Source: Histoplasma ohiense
Lineage: Eukaryota > Ascomycota > Eurotiomycetes > Onygenales > Ajellomycetaceae
DNA length: 64,000 bases
Assembly: GCA_017607445.1 (NCBI GenBank)
Contig: JAEVHH010000003.1
Location: forward strand, 310,001 to 374,000
Reading direction: 5' to 3'
Positions 1 to 12,209 of the stretch are shown piece by piece. The notes below the pieces were generated by a model, which saw only the letters and a list, made by a program, of their open reading frames with translations, was not told the origin of the DNA and ran no database searches. Position numbers and translations under genes: made by a program. Position 1 is the first letter of the stretch; each line of letters starts with the position of its first letter.

Positions 1-272
1 TGACGTTTATCTCATTTTTCATCCCAGCTGAAAAGAACTTGAATGTAGAGGTACAGCCGGAGGGACCGTTTTTAATCTACTTGAACAGTAGGTGGATCGT
101 GCCAACTGTGGCGTTGATATATGCGTTTGGTAAGTTAACAAGTTGTCCAGAAGACATTCTCCTTCATACGTGGTTTTGCTAATTCGGATGTTTTGCTGTA
201 GTCGTTGTGGTAGATAATTTGATTATTTGGATCTCGCACAGACGCTGGATCAAGCGTTTACCTAGTAGTTGA
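1..272 (+). CDS. 3' end of an unidentified membrane protein (5' truncated)
   Basis: Only the C-terminus is in the window. The reading frame runs from the left edge to base 129, is interrupted by an intron at 130-201 (gtaagt donor, ctgtag acceptor), and resumes at 202-272 to a TGA stop. Bases 1-27 could themselves be the end of an intron, since a pyrimidine-rich run ends in cccag at 27; in that case the visible exon starts at 28. The peptide has a stretch containing EVQPEGPF, a hydrophobic segment around RWIVPTVALIYAFVVVV that looks like a transmembrane helix, and a basic tail (SHRRWIKRLPSS), which fits a type I or tail-end membrane anchor with the basic end in the cytosol. I do not recognise the family. 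The splice join keeps the hydrophobic helix intact, which supports the model. Confidence 0.6.
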
Positions 273-3200
273 TTTGTCACCCCTGCGATGTCATTCATCT
301 CGGTCTCAATAGATCTGGAAAAAAAGACATTGACTACATGGGAATGATACTATATGTCAACGTGCGCTTTGTATCAATTTTCGGCCTTTCTAAGGCTCCA
401 AATGCGTGAAAGAGATCCTATGCTCAAATTACGACTTTCCCCTATCCTCTCAGAACAAGAAAGAAAAAAGAAAACGTAAGAGAAAGAAGATGTTTACATG
501 TTGAAATAGTTGTACCAGTAACTGATTCTCGGCATTAGTTTTGTGTTTTGGTTCCTGTGTTCAGTTTTGAGTACTAGTATTTAAGTGTTCATCTGATTCT
601 ACTTGTCATTTTATCAATGTCCTTTCATTAGTTGTCGGTAGTAGTGCGGTACACGTAGTTGATATTCAAATGGACTGTACGGACTATCCATTCTCACTCA
701 TTACAAGGTAATAGTATAGGGTACCCGAAAGCTCAGGCCCAAGTTAAGGATGCACGAACAAAAAGAGACCGTATGTCGAAATGGCTGTCAGGATCAACAA
801 ATCACTTGTCCCAGAATGTTCTCTTCCGGCGGCAACGACGAAATATCGGCCCTTGATTCCTGTAACACAATGTGAGGAGATATCAGGTGTCAACATGGGG
901 GCGGTCGATATTTCAATTCCCCAATAATGAGTCAAAATATGCTCATCCGCCCCTTGACGTTCGTGTCGGCGAGCCACTATTAGAACGCATATTCAGATCA
1001 TGCTACAAAACTGTTTAGCAATGGGCAAATCACGCGTATGCTTGGGCCGGATTACGATCTTGGAAAAGAAGGGATGATGCCCCTGTGGCGGCGCCCTGGT
1101 TCTTAGAGAACTTGTTCGCTATCACAATCACGCAAGTTTATACCCAATTTTCGTACGGAATAGACATAGCTCTTCTCCGGAGTTCGAATGTAAGGCAGAA
1201 ACTTGGATGTCGCACAAGTGGCGGGAGAGTCGGAATATCGGACTCCCTTCATTGCTTGCTGCCGTAGGATAAATGTATAGAGACTTCTATCGGAATCCGT
1301 AACGTCGATGGTGGCCAAACATGGATGGGTTCTGATTAAGCCTTCTACCAATATATATCTGATGTTTTTTTGAATACCTTACCGACGCTTCAGAGGTACC
1401 TGTTATGTCAGGGCAAAACTTCAGATGTGAAATTACATATTATCTTCGAGACATGTATGTATGAACGTCCAAGTTTGGTAGGTTAATAAAATCTCCATGT
1501 TTCATCACACAAAAGTTCTTATTTATTCCCTTTGAGCGAAGAAGTTGGATATCCATCGGATATAAAATTGGTGGTAAATCTCCTTCTAGATGGATAGAAT
1601 ATCAGGGCTCTACTTATATTTTTTCGCTGTCCTAGCATGTAATAATATCGAATTTTACTCGTTTCATAGTGCATGTTTATTTGCAAAGGACCAGTGAATT
1701 CCCATCGGCTTGGATTAATGTTCATATATATACATGGGTATTAGTTTCGATATATATATATATTGGCAAGTGAAGGTTTCCTCTCTCTTTTGCAGCACTT
1801 CCGCTCATTGGAATACAAAGTTTCTACAGCACTTGTCAGGATTGAAAAGAGTTCTGTCACCCCGCACAATACCACAATGCTTGCTTCATTCAACGACAAA
1901 AGGGCATGCTTGGGATTGATCCCATGGCGTCCAAATCCACCGGGAGAAGATGCAGTTGCACAACGTATGCATCATAGCATAAAAATATCACGAAAAGGAA
2001 CCCTACGCGGCATGTCTCGGATTTTGCTCTGACAAAGCGTGAAAGAAAGCTTTGAGCTACTTTTTACTTTCAACCCGAAGGCGAGGTTGTGGAATCAGCC
2101 TTGCCCAAGCATTCTCAGGCACCCACCCACAAGTCTCCAATCCTGTTTACCCAGCGGAAAACCCGCCTCTTCGGTTCCCCTGACTCAAATTATCTCCCCA
2201 GTCCGGCTGCAAAGTTGTTCCAACTGGGGGGGCGGGTGGGATCTAACGATATCTACGGAGTATCGTTGAAGGAAACAGTCCGAAATCCCCCCACGCTGTC
2301 GTTCAGGCTCCAGGGAACAGGGCCAGGATGCATCATGCATGAACCTGGTTATTGGGACACGCTAGGGTAAGGGACGGGACGTCCCTTCGCCCCCAGATGA
2401 TAACGCTTTCTGACGATGCTCTCGCTCTGCCAAACAGGGACGGTGCCCACACCGAGGCTATTAAGGAGTTAATGGGACGAGGTGGAGAGAGGATGGCGAG
2501 GTTTCCCTAAACTCTTAGCCCGACTGCCTGAGCACTCAGGAGCAATCATTGAGACCGCCTGCAAGTCTCCGTGTTGGCCTGATTCATCTGCACAGAGTGC
2601 TTTTCATCTAGCCGACTTTGGGCATACTAGCGAGGCTTGGAAACGATGTCAATGCCAACCTCTACTAAATCCGTATCGGGTGAAAATTAATGGAGACAAG
2701 TATGGAATCATTATCAACACAGTCGTTACTCAGGGATGGTTCCCTTCTGCAGCTGCAACATGACCGCAAGGAACGGACACTAATTGCAATAGGTCATGCC
2801 GCAAGTTGGGAAACTGGTGATCCTCCGAGAGGATCATGAAACAGATTGCGGAGTTTAGAATGATATAAAGTTCATGAACGCCTGTAATGAATATAAAACA
2901 ACAATACCAGGTGAGATCAGTTTGAATTTAACAGACATAGGTACGTACAGTACATACCGAACATACCGAACATACAGTACGACAGGTAAGATACAGCTCT
3001 GGTAAATGCGAAAATATGATACGGAACTAGAGATACAGATGGGGGTTCAAGCAAATAATCAAAATCATCTTGTGATGCGTTGTGTGTAAGTTTTCTCGAA
3101 GGGCTGGGGGACTCTCAACCTTGCCCCTTTTTCCATTCCCACGGGAGGAGCATCGGAGAGTGGGACTAGCGCGCGCGGAAGCCGGGAATGCAGCTCTAAA

Positions 3201-6200
3201 AGCGCCGGCGCGCACCAGGTCCAGGGGAACGGACGCCAACCAGCTCCCTGGGTTTTTCGCCCCCGCTGGCCGCGGCTGGACCCTGGCTATGATATGGGGG
3301 GTGGAGAAGGGTGAAGAGTGGGATTTGCCTCATGGATTGACTCGGAACTCTCGACGCACCTTGTGGAAGTCCCACATGGAGGGTTTCTGAGAGGAGATTT
3401 GCCAGCTTTCCTGCGGAACCATTCTTTGGTGCTTGCCCCTGTACTTGGCCATGGTATGAAGGTAGGGTATCTGGCGGACCGCTGAAGGCGGTGCTTCCTA
3501 TGCCAACAACCATGTGCTTCGTTAATGGAAACATGAAAAAGAAAATACTGAATGGGGGACATCGATAGTTCAACGACAGACCGCTGAAGATACCGCGATC
3601 GCTTTACGGAGCACAGAGTGCATGTCCGTCGACACCGACCAGGGATATTGAAAGCCCCACTCATAACTGGCTTGCATCCGCGCTGTAAATCTATCACCAT
3701 CCAGAGGTAATGCGGCGGAAATGGTTTCCCACACCAACCATCGAGCAAGCAATGACAAAAACCCTCTTTGCTAAAGAGTCGTCTGATCTCTCGTTTAGAG
3801 CTCCAGACCTTTCGCTTGCTAGTTGATACCGACAACCTGATTCCTATGGCGATCCGTCTTGGGAACGCTTGGTAAAATTTCCAATCAATTCCGCCATTAC
3901 CGCTGCCACCAGTGCCTACCACAGCGCCATCTCAATACCAAAACCACACTATCGGGGCCTGAACTCGTCACGTTGAGCCGCCACCTTGGGAGCTGGACAG
4001 ACGGCTCCGGGGAAGTTTGGATAGTGCAGATGGTGCTTGTCGAGGTGTGTGATCCAATCGGGATGGGAGCAGACTTTGCTTGGCAGATGGCTAATCCCCC
4101 AGTCCAGAGGCAGGAAACGAGGGCCAATCAAGAATGGTGTGTTACTGATGTTGCTGGTGGCATTGCTGAACAATGGAGGGACAGTGGTCCGCGGACGGCA
4201 ATTGATCGTTACATGGAGAATGTTGAACACTCGAGGGTTGAACAACCTTCCAGCTTCCAAAATTATTGCATCCATAATGGCCGGGCAGAAATGATTGGTT
4301 TTGCATTGGCTGTCCTCCAACAATAACGATTTCAATGGAGAGCACCCTACTCCGTAGATATAACTAGCAAAGTCATGATCATGATTAGATCAATACTATG
4401 CCAACCAATGTGGGTTTTCGTGCTTGTGGGGATACTTTATCTCATGAAGAAAATATGACATGACGATTTTGGGAGCGTTTACCAAGTTTTCCAGACCTAG
4501 ATATTCAATCCTGAAGAAGGTTGATGGAGACTGAGGAATGAGTATCTGGGGGTGCTTTGACTCTCGAGAACAAGATAGCATTACTATTTCACAGTAGACT
4601 ATGGGCCACGGTGATATATATTTATACATATATCGTAATATCTACCCTGTCCTACTGCCCACTTCGGCAATTCTCGTGTTGTTCTGCTACCAGGTCACTG
4701 AACACGGCGAAATAGTGTGAAAGGGCTGACTCACATTCGAAGGGTCACACTGCTGGAGCCATGCCACAATGACAGGAAACTCGATGTACGGGCTGCGATA
4801 TGTCGAGTTGAAGAATCGAATTAGAGTCACCAGTTGGGTCGCGGCAAAGCGCGATTAGAGTCGCCAGCTTCGGCTTATTGGCGCGGAACAATCTCCATCA
4901 GGCACAAAGGGCAGAGTGGAGCGATTATGGTATGATAATTTCTCATCTTCAAGACAGAGTTTGATTTGCAAAACATGCTATTTTTTACCTTTCAATAACA
5001 ATACGCGCCCTGTTTACGGAGCTTTGGTATTTCAAAGCAGATAGATATGTTGTTTCAGAATAGGTTCGCCAGGTGTACAGGGTACATCTGCAAAAGGTAC
5101 CCCTTGTGGTGGTATCAGCAACAAAGCAGGAGTACTAGAATGCATTATTTGGAGCCAAAGCCTGTGAGATTTCAGACTCCACAACGGGGCAATCAAGCCA
5201 TTCCTTATGAATGCCCAATAGCCCAGCGTCGCAGCCATACATTATTTTTGGCCACAGGGAAATTCAAATATTGACTTTCATAGCTCTGGTGAATGTTCAA
5301 CGATTTTCGCTGATGAGCAGCTCGTTTAGGCGGATGGATTTCGGCGATAGATTTAAACTCCGGCCTTGGTCATTTTAGGGGAAACCAAGCAGTGGCGCGA
5401 GATCAAGAGCCGAATGGATCCTGCAGGTCGAAGACTATCCACGCCCTAAATCGGGAATAAGTGTGCTGACAATGTTATGGGTTTCATTTTCCTCTTTGAA
5501 ACGTGGCGGGAAATGAATGCTTTACGGATGGCGCAGTTACAGGCAGCCTTTGATTATTGTCACATGGCTTTTCAATAATGGCCCTCCAGATCACCGATTC
5601 CCTCTGGTAATCCGATGAAAAATGGATGGATGATCAAACTTTGAAGGAACCTCATACGATGCGCGGCACAAAAAAAAAAAAAGAAAGAAAGAGACGGGAT
5701 GGGATCGCTTTGACAAAGGACTTGAACTCCGGACTCGGTCCGGACATAACGGAGAGAGAGGACATACAGCGTATACGGAGCGTGTGGGAGTCGAGACCAG
5801 GTTCCCCGCAAAATCCGATGCGCTAGAACATCTAGAAGCCTGTATACCCCAGAGGTTCCAAGCCACGGGTTCAGGAACCAATCAATGGGGGCTTGCCGGA
5901 TTGGCTGCCATCCTCGACATGGCTAAATTCTCACCAACACATCCTCACGAGTTATAAATATTTAGACAGAATGGAGGAGGCCAGAAAAAGCACATATGCA
6001 GGCAATCTCAGGCCCGATTCCCTGGGAATAACCCGCGTCGTTTGTCTCTCTGATTGGCCTGCAGAGCGGAGATAGGGGAACAGTACGGAGTCAGCGAGCG
6101 TATGTTTGGGAGTCTGTCAGGCGACCAAACTACCTCTTCCCCAGAAAAATGCCTTACGCCCGTCAGTGCGCTAACCATTACTTTGCACCTCCTGTTTACG

Positions 6201-7595
6201 GTTGCCACAAAATACTCGGTGTTCTGGATATTGGATCGGGAGGCACATGGGTGTGGGAAAATAGGTATGGCAAAAGGGAAAATACTAATACTACAGAGTA
6301 TGCACAACTGATAAACTTCAGCCCCAAAGCGCATCCCCAACAGTCACTTTCCACAAAACTCCGCGGTGATTTCAACAAGGTTGAAGTCAAAAAAGGCTTT
6401 CTCCAATTGTTGCTGGGCTGGTCCAGTTGCCGATCTGCGATTCTCGACTTTGACCTTTCGTGACGGACCGCCCCGGCGGCCCAGTAGTGGGCTCCGCGTG
6501 TTCACGCATAGTAGACCACAGCCAGACATGACGGTTACCACTGGCTGGAGATTTCAAAATTTTCTCCCTCGGAACCGGGACGACGCTAACCACATTCCAA
6601 CATGATGGCGATCAAACCTCCCTCTTCTTGTGGTGGGCTCGGATACTATTTGCGCTTCCACCAGCTAGCGGATGAAACTTTGGGAGTAAGAGCCGGTACA
6701 GATGCTTATGAAGGCGGGTGTCGAAATGTCAGGGTCCACATGATGTATACAGACATCTGGTATCGGACCTGTATTATGAGATGTATAAGACATATGTTCT
6801 ATACAGATCGTATGCCGGGGTAACGGTAATGTGTAAAAACACAAGGCACGGTAATATCGTGATGAATCAACCAACATTACAGATTACAGGGGGTGTGATG
6901 GTTTCCTGTTCACATTTACGAACACTGTATTTCGGCTGCGCCAGTGTGGGGAATACGTGTGTAAATTTTTATGTTTATTTTTATTATTTATTTTTTATTT
7001 TCAAAACTGGGGCCTAAGGAGGGGAATGGATTTATGCACTGATCAAATTTTGGAGTGATTCCCTGGTAAGATAGTGCATGGATCGAAGTTATTCTAATAG
7101 GATGGAGAGGAGGGGCCATGGTTCGGATGGGATTGTGATTATGCGCAATTGCAGTAAATATACTATGACCTGCTCGTGGCGGGTAGAATAGATTTTACAG
7201 GGTATCCTAGAATGGATGACAAGGTGAAGTTACTTGAGCAAAGGAAATTCATAGGGGAGTCGAAATGGAGAGGCGGACAAGCGGTTTCACTACCATAAGA
7301 TAGACACATTTATCGAAATGGTTTGATACCTTAGGCACCCTTGTGTCCAAAGCCCAGTCAGGGTTGTGCTTTTCTATTGATGTGGCATATTCCGCCATTA
7401 TTCTATCTCAGCTGCATTTTTTGTTTTTTAATTTTGAAACAAGAAGTTGTAATCTAGTGCCAAGGTTGATGCGAGCTGCCTGACCACACGAATTCGATAT
7501 ATTTTCGACGTAGTTTTATTTTTGGTTATTCCTTATCCGTTGCACGAGACCTGCAAAGCCTCAAAACCCGTAAAGGAGTTGAAAAGCAAAATTAT
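273..7595. other. 7.3 kb stretch with no convincing gene
   Basis: Only short overlapping open frames occur on both strands. None shows a family motif, a codon pattern or a splice-compatible neighbour. The longest (3287-3922 on the minus strand, 211 codons) has a composition rich in Cys, Arg, Trp and Ser typical of chance frames. Local features are a short tandem of acataccga near 2950-2980, an AT-rich patch at 6960-7010 and an A-rich run near 5670. The right end presumably carries the CCT5 3' untranslated region and terminator. The left end carries the 3' region of the edge gene. I see no transposase or reverse transcriptase remnant that I could name. Confidence 0.5.
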
Positions 7596-9951
7596 CTAAT
7601 ATTCGGCTTCATCATCGCCAGCAATAATGACGTTGTTGACCTATTATATCAAAGAAAGTTAGGGCATGAAAAGATCCTAAGGTGGTGGCCAATGTGGGTT
7701 GTAAATTAGCGGTGTCTTTACCTTCAGAACCAGACGACATAATTGAGTTGCTAGCAGGAGTTGCTGGCGCTTGCTGATTAAGGGGTCAATCACGAAATGT
7801 TGCTTCATATCTGTAAGGAGTGTGATATATTGATTAGTTTCGGTCTGGTGTTCAATAGGGTGTGAGCACTCTGGAGAGGGCGGCGGTCGGGAATCGCAAA
7901 CCATTGCTTCCAGTGTTCATGCAATCCACGCCGAGACAGGGGTTATTTTCCTTCAGCTGGCGGGACTTAACGGCGGCAAGGGTTTCAATAGGGCTGAGGC
8001 CGGAATTTTCCGCTAGGGCCATGGGAATGCTATCGAGAGCATCTGCGAATGCGCGCATGGCATATTGCGCGAGTCCAGGATTCTATAAATCGCAAGAAGG
8101 AAAAATTAATGTCGGACAATACGACTATTGGACTTTAGCATGGCTACAAATAGGGTAGAAATACTTACTTTAACAGAGGCATCCTCTACGGCAAGCGAAC
8201 AGGCTATTTCGGCGGCACCACCGCCGTACACAACACGGTTGTCCCGTACAAGATTTCTTACAACGCAAAGGGCATCGTGCAAGGATCGCTTGGCCTCATC
8301 AACGATCTATGGTAGATGAGAAAGTAAGTTTAAAAAGGGTCTATCGAAATGAAGGGAGGGAGGCTTGTTTGCATACCATTTTATTACTGCCACGGAGGAA
8401 GACGGTCACAGCGCGAGTGTTCGCGCAATCCTCAATTATCAACATTTTTTCCCTAGTCGTACCGAAACTCATCTCACGTACGATACCCGCAGTGCCTAGT
8501 TTCTCTGGGCTCAAATCCTCAAATCGCGGCACAATCCTTCCGTTGGTAGCAATAGCGATTAATTCGATCTCGGGCCCTCCTACCCATCGGACGGCGGGCA
8601 AGTTGTTTTGGAGGAGAAGATGATTCGCTTCGTCATCGAAGCCCCACTGGCAGATGACGAGATTTGCACCGGTGTCTTTGAGTTGTTGGATCATCTCTGT
8701 GAATTTATCCGTCTCATATGCCTGCAACTTTTTAAATTCCTCAACAGTCGTTATGTCAAGCTTATGTTTCGTTTTGGGCTTTGGGGGTTCGAATGCACAG
8801 GTCAGAATCGCGATCTTGGCGTCCTGAACTTCGTCAGGCATTTGGGGATGAGAGAAGTCTTTATCGATAATGACACCCTTGACAAGGAGGGAGTCCTCGA
8901 GGGCTCCGCCAACTTTACCATCAACTTTAATGAGCTCGAAGTCGACATCTTTTCGCTCTAGATCTGCGACGGAGAGAACTGCATCTACAGCCATATTGGC
9001 GAAATGGTCATGAGCTTTCGAAACACTGTGCCTAGTCAGAATGGAAAATCTATTTGAGAATGAACACCGAGCGGAACGCACATTTTGCTTCCGAGGCTTG
9101 TTTTCGCGACTTTGATCAGATTTTCTCGATCGTCTAAGGAGAATTTAATCTCATCACAGATTCGGTCCAGTTCCTCAACCGCAATCTCGCAGGCCTGGTC
9201 ATAGCCATCCGCTATTCTAATGGGATGGATCCCCTTGTCAATTAAATCGGCAGCCTGTTCCAGAAGGGCTCCGGCTAGGACGACAACTCCAGTGGTTCCA
9301 TCTCCAATTTCGTCATCTTGCGATTTCGAAAGCTCAACAAGAAGCTTGGCAACATTATTCGATATTTCCATCTAGCATCAAGAGTCAACAATGCAGTCCG
9401 TATATATTGAGATATCAGATAAGAACGGACCTGAGAGAGAATGGTGGCCCCATCATTTGTGACAGTGATATCTCCATCCGGAGAAATTAGAATTTTATCC
9501 AATCCGCGTGGGCCCTATGAAGACGTTTTAGAAGAATATATCGATAATAATCGACTGAAGAAAGTGTAGCACACCAGTGACGTTTTCACTATGTTGGACA
9601 CTGTCTTTGCCGCAACAATGTGTGATTTGACCGCATCAGTTCCGCTCTGTCGCTTCTTCTTTCCTTGACTGTAATCCCACACGTCAAAAGCTTGTCCCTA
9701 TATAGGCCTCCAAGGACAGTTGTAAAACATACTCTCGAACCACGATAAAAGGGCGCCCTTGCTCATCCTTGACAACGGAGGCTATTCCCAAGCACAGTAT
9801 TTGTTAGAATTCAAGGGTTTCAGCAAACAGCAGCGGAAAGAGATAGGTGATCTACCTTGGGACATATCAAGTTCTGGACCCGAGAACAAGTCAGTATTGT
9901 TATCTCAAATGATATCGATCCAAGGAGGGGCATTGACGTACGCATTGCCAT
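7596..9951 (-). CDS. CCT5: T-complex protein 1 subunit epsilon (CCT5)
   Basis: One of the eight subunits of the cytosolic TRiC/CCT chaperonin, which folds actin, tubulin and WD-repeat proteins in an ATP-driven cycle. I rebuilt eleven exons on the minus strand: 9951-9942, 9873-9856, 9781-9733, 9668-9575, 9514-9431, 9371-9082, 9025-8377, 8306-8169, 8082-7902, 7810-7722, 7640-7596. All joins keep frame and give 548 residues, the usual length. Group II chaperonin signatures are visible: [20 protein letters not shown], the nucleotide-binding [12 protein letters not shown], and [16 protein letters not shown] near the C-terminal third. The acceptor at 9026 was chosen over an earlier AG because it restores GSKIVSKAH. 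The first coding exon is only 10 bases. The gene is divergent from the HP1 gene across 415 bases. Confidence 0.96.
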
Positions 9952-10366
9952 ATTACAGGTGGACCGCTAGGCGGTAAAATCCTTTCGATTTAAATGCTCC
10001 GGGAGTTGGATAAGAGCGAAATGATAAAGAGATAACAAAGAAGCTGCGGCGAGCCGAGAATTGGACGTAATTGTTGTGCCCTATCGCTTGAAATAAATCA
10101 CTGCGCGCGGCAATGAAATTCTGGATTACGTAAACGAACCTCTTCTTTCCATATCCGGTGTTGGTGTACACCTTGCAACACGACTATCGCGACATGCTAT
10201 TGCAACTCAACAAACTGGCCATTTGCACAGCATTTTGCTACTGGGCGATTCTGCTACTGCTACTGGGATTGTTCGCGCGGACTTGATATATTAACTTTTT
10301 ACGTTCCGCGACCGTCAAGCACATTGTGGTTTCTTTTGTCCTACTCCCAGCCACCGGCGCACAAAC
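9952..10366. promoter_or_regulatory. shared upstream region of CCT5 and the HP1 gene
   Basis: This 415-base spacer separates the two divergent start codons, so both promoters must lie in it or overlap it. No clear TATA box is placed for either gene. It contains a run of repeated ctgctactg motifs around 10240-10260. That both neighbours are broadly expressed housekeeping or chromatin genes is an inference from family roles. Confidence 0.55.
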
Positions 10367-11402
10367 ATGCCTCGTGAGTTCCCTCATATGCGCCGTGACG
10401 AGTTGAGCCTTTTGTAGCTGATATTAGCTGTCGCATATCCCTCTAGCTGCTCTTCAATTGAGTGAAGACGAATCTGCAGGGGAATCGATTCCCTTCAATG
10501 ATGCCGAAGAACAACAACAGGTCTCCAAGAAAGCTGACATGCCCTCCGATGTTGATGAAGACGACAACGACAGCGGTGAAGAGGGCGATGATGTGTGAGC
10601 AAGAGCAATGCGAAAGTTAAATTATGGATTCTAATGATTTCTGTCCTGTCTAGATACGTGGTTGAGAAGATTATGGGTCATGAGTTTGCGAAAGATGTGG
10701 GTAGCAACATCCGTTTTTAATTTGTGGTCGAGTCCGCTAAGAAATATTCAGGGCACTCTCCTCTTTCAGGTCAAATGGAAAGGCTACGAAGATCCCCAAG
10801 ATCAGACTCTGGAACCAGAGGAAAATCTAGTGTATTTCTACCTCGCTCCAGATTCCACGGCGTAACCCTAACATTGTGTCTAGAGAAGGGGCAGCGGATG
10901 TCGTGAAAGAATATTTTTCCACCATAGGCGGACGACCTGAGAAACCATCCAAAAAACGGAAATCCATTACGGGGTCTACACCAACGCACGACACATCGAC
11001 CGTCAAAAGGTCAAAAAAATCTCGCGACTCGGAGGCGAATGGGACACCGGAAATAGAAAATAATGTTGTAGATTGGGTGCCGAAAACGAAGAACTGGGAT
11101 TCACAGGTCAAGTCCATCGATACAATAATGCGCGATCCACCTACGGGTAACTTATTCGTGTACCTCAATTGGAATAACGACAAAAAAGCGAAAGTTTCCA
11201 TTCAACAATGCTATGAGAAGTGTCCCCAAAAGGTATGCAATACCGTTGTTTAATGCTAGCGTGCTATCATGGGTTTGTCAACTGATGCGATATCTAGATG
11301 CTGCAATTTTACGAACAACACTTGTATGTTTTACTCAATGCCCTGCTCATAAACCTTTGAATTCCATGCTAAAATCTATACAGAGTTTTCAAGGACGCTT
11401 AG
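10367..11402 (+). CDS. HP1: HP1-type chromodomain / chromoshadow protein
   Basis: A heterochromatin protein 1 homologue (Swi6, HP1, HepA group) that would bind H3K9-methylated nucleosomes and dimerise through its shadow domain. Seven exons: 10367-10373, 10447-10594, 10654-10696, 10752-10831, 10884-11232, 11298-11323, 11384-11402; 223 residues, in frame throughout. An acidic N-terminal tail (DVDEDDNDSGEEGDDV) is followed by the chromodomain at about residues 52-95, with aromatic-cage candidates in YVVEKIMGHEF and VKWKGYED and the EPEENL helix. A Lys/Ser hinge (KPSKKRKS, KRSKKS) follows. The chromoshadow domain occupies about 150-220, starting near VDWVPKTKNWD and ending LQFYEQHLVFKDA. The first coding exon is just 7 bases. 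It converges on RAP1. Confidence 0.93.
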
Positions 11403-12209
11403 TCCAATGCTATTCTATTAGCCTTGACTTCTCTCTACTTTGTATTGCCAAGTAGGTAACCGACAACTATCCTTGGTGACCTGTTAACCCGGGCAGTTGC
11501 CCTTCCCAGACACGGACTCATTTTCCATGCTTGCCAAACATATATGCCATTGATATTTTTATGGCCACAAAGAATTCGAATGGTATCTTCCCTTTCTGCA
11601 TCACGTTGGTTCAATTATTCAAGGATCATGGGGGAAAAAAGTTTCTCTTCTCCACACTATGTTTTATTTTAGTTTTTGGCCTTGGTTTATCACGTGTAAA
11701 TCATTTGCTATCCATGGATTGGTTGAAGATTTTTTTCCCTGTTTCTAAAGCGCAATGAAGTGGATTATCTATAATATTTCTCACTATGTCCCTAGGCCTT
11801 TCAACATTTTACTTTTCTTATGTATTTTTCTCCTCGTTAGGCTTCCTTGATTTATGTTTGCTTCTTAGTTATGATATTCTGATTTTATTTTGATCTACAA
11901 ACTCTTGGGTTCAGTATTCAATGTTCTTTACCCATAAACAGTAACCTCGAACAAGGGGTTAGGCAGGTTAATTTCATTCCGCGATGGTTTTTAAACCAAG
12001 AAAATGAAAGCTAATGAGAGTTTATTAGCATAATTGACCATGCTATTCGTCCAGGTTTGTAGTATCCTGGAATAGGAATGTGTAGCATTTTGCATGTATA
12101 GAATAATATCTTCTGCTGCTCAAGGCGCATCGACAAGCATTGGATATTACGCAGAGCAGAAAGGAAGGATGAGAGGGAGTGACAAAAGGCTAACATAGTG
12201 CGTTCTCCA
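11403..12209. other. AT-rich spacer between convergent HP1 and RAP1 genes
   Basis: About 0.8 kb between two convergent stop codons. It is T-rich on the plus strand, with only short frames that have no recognisable content. It should contain the 3' untranslated regions and polyadenylation sites of both genes. Confidence 0.6.

Noticed and set aside
3287..3922. 211-codon minus-strand frame
   Set aside because: No motif, no splice partner, and equally long frames on the other strand; its composition looks random.
3859..4335. Paired plus (155 codons) and minus (128 codons) frames
   Set aside because: They overlap each other and neither reads like a conserved protein.
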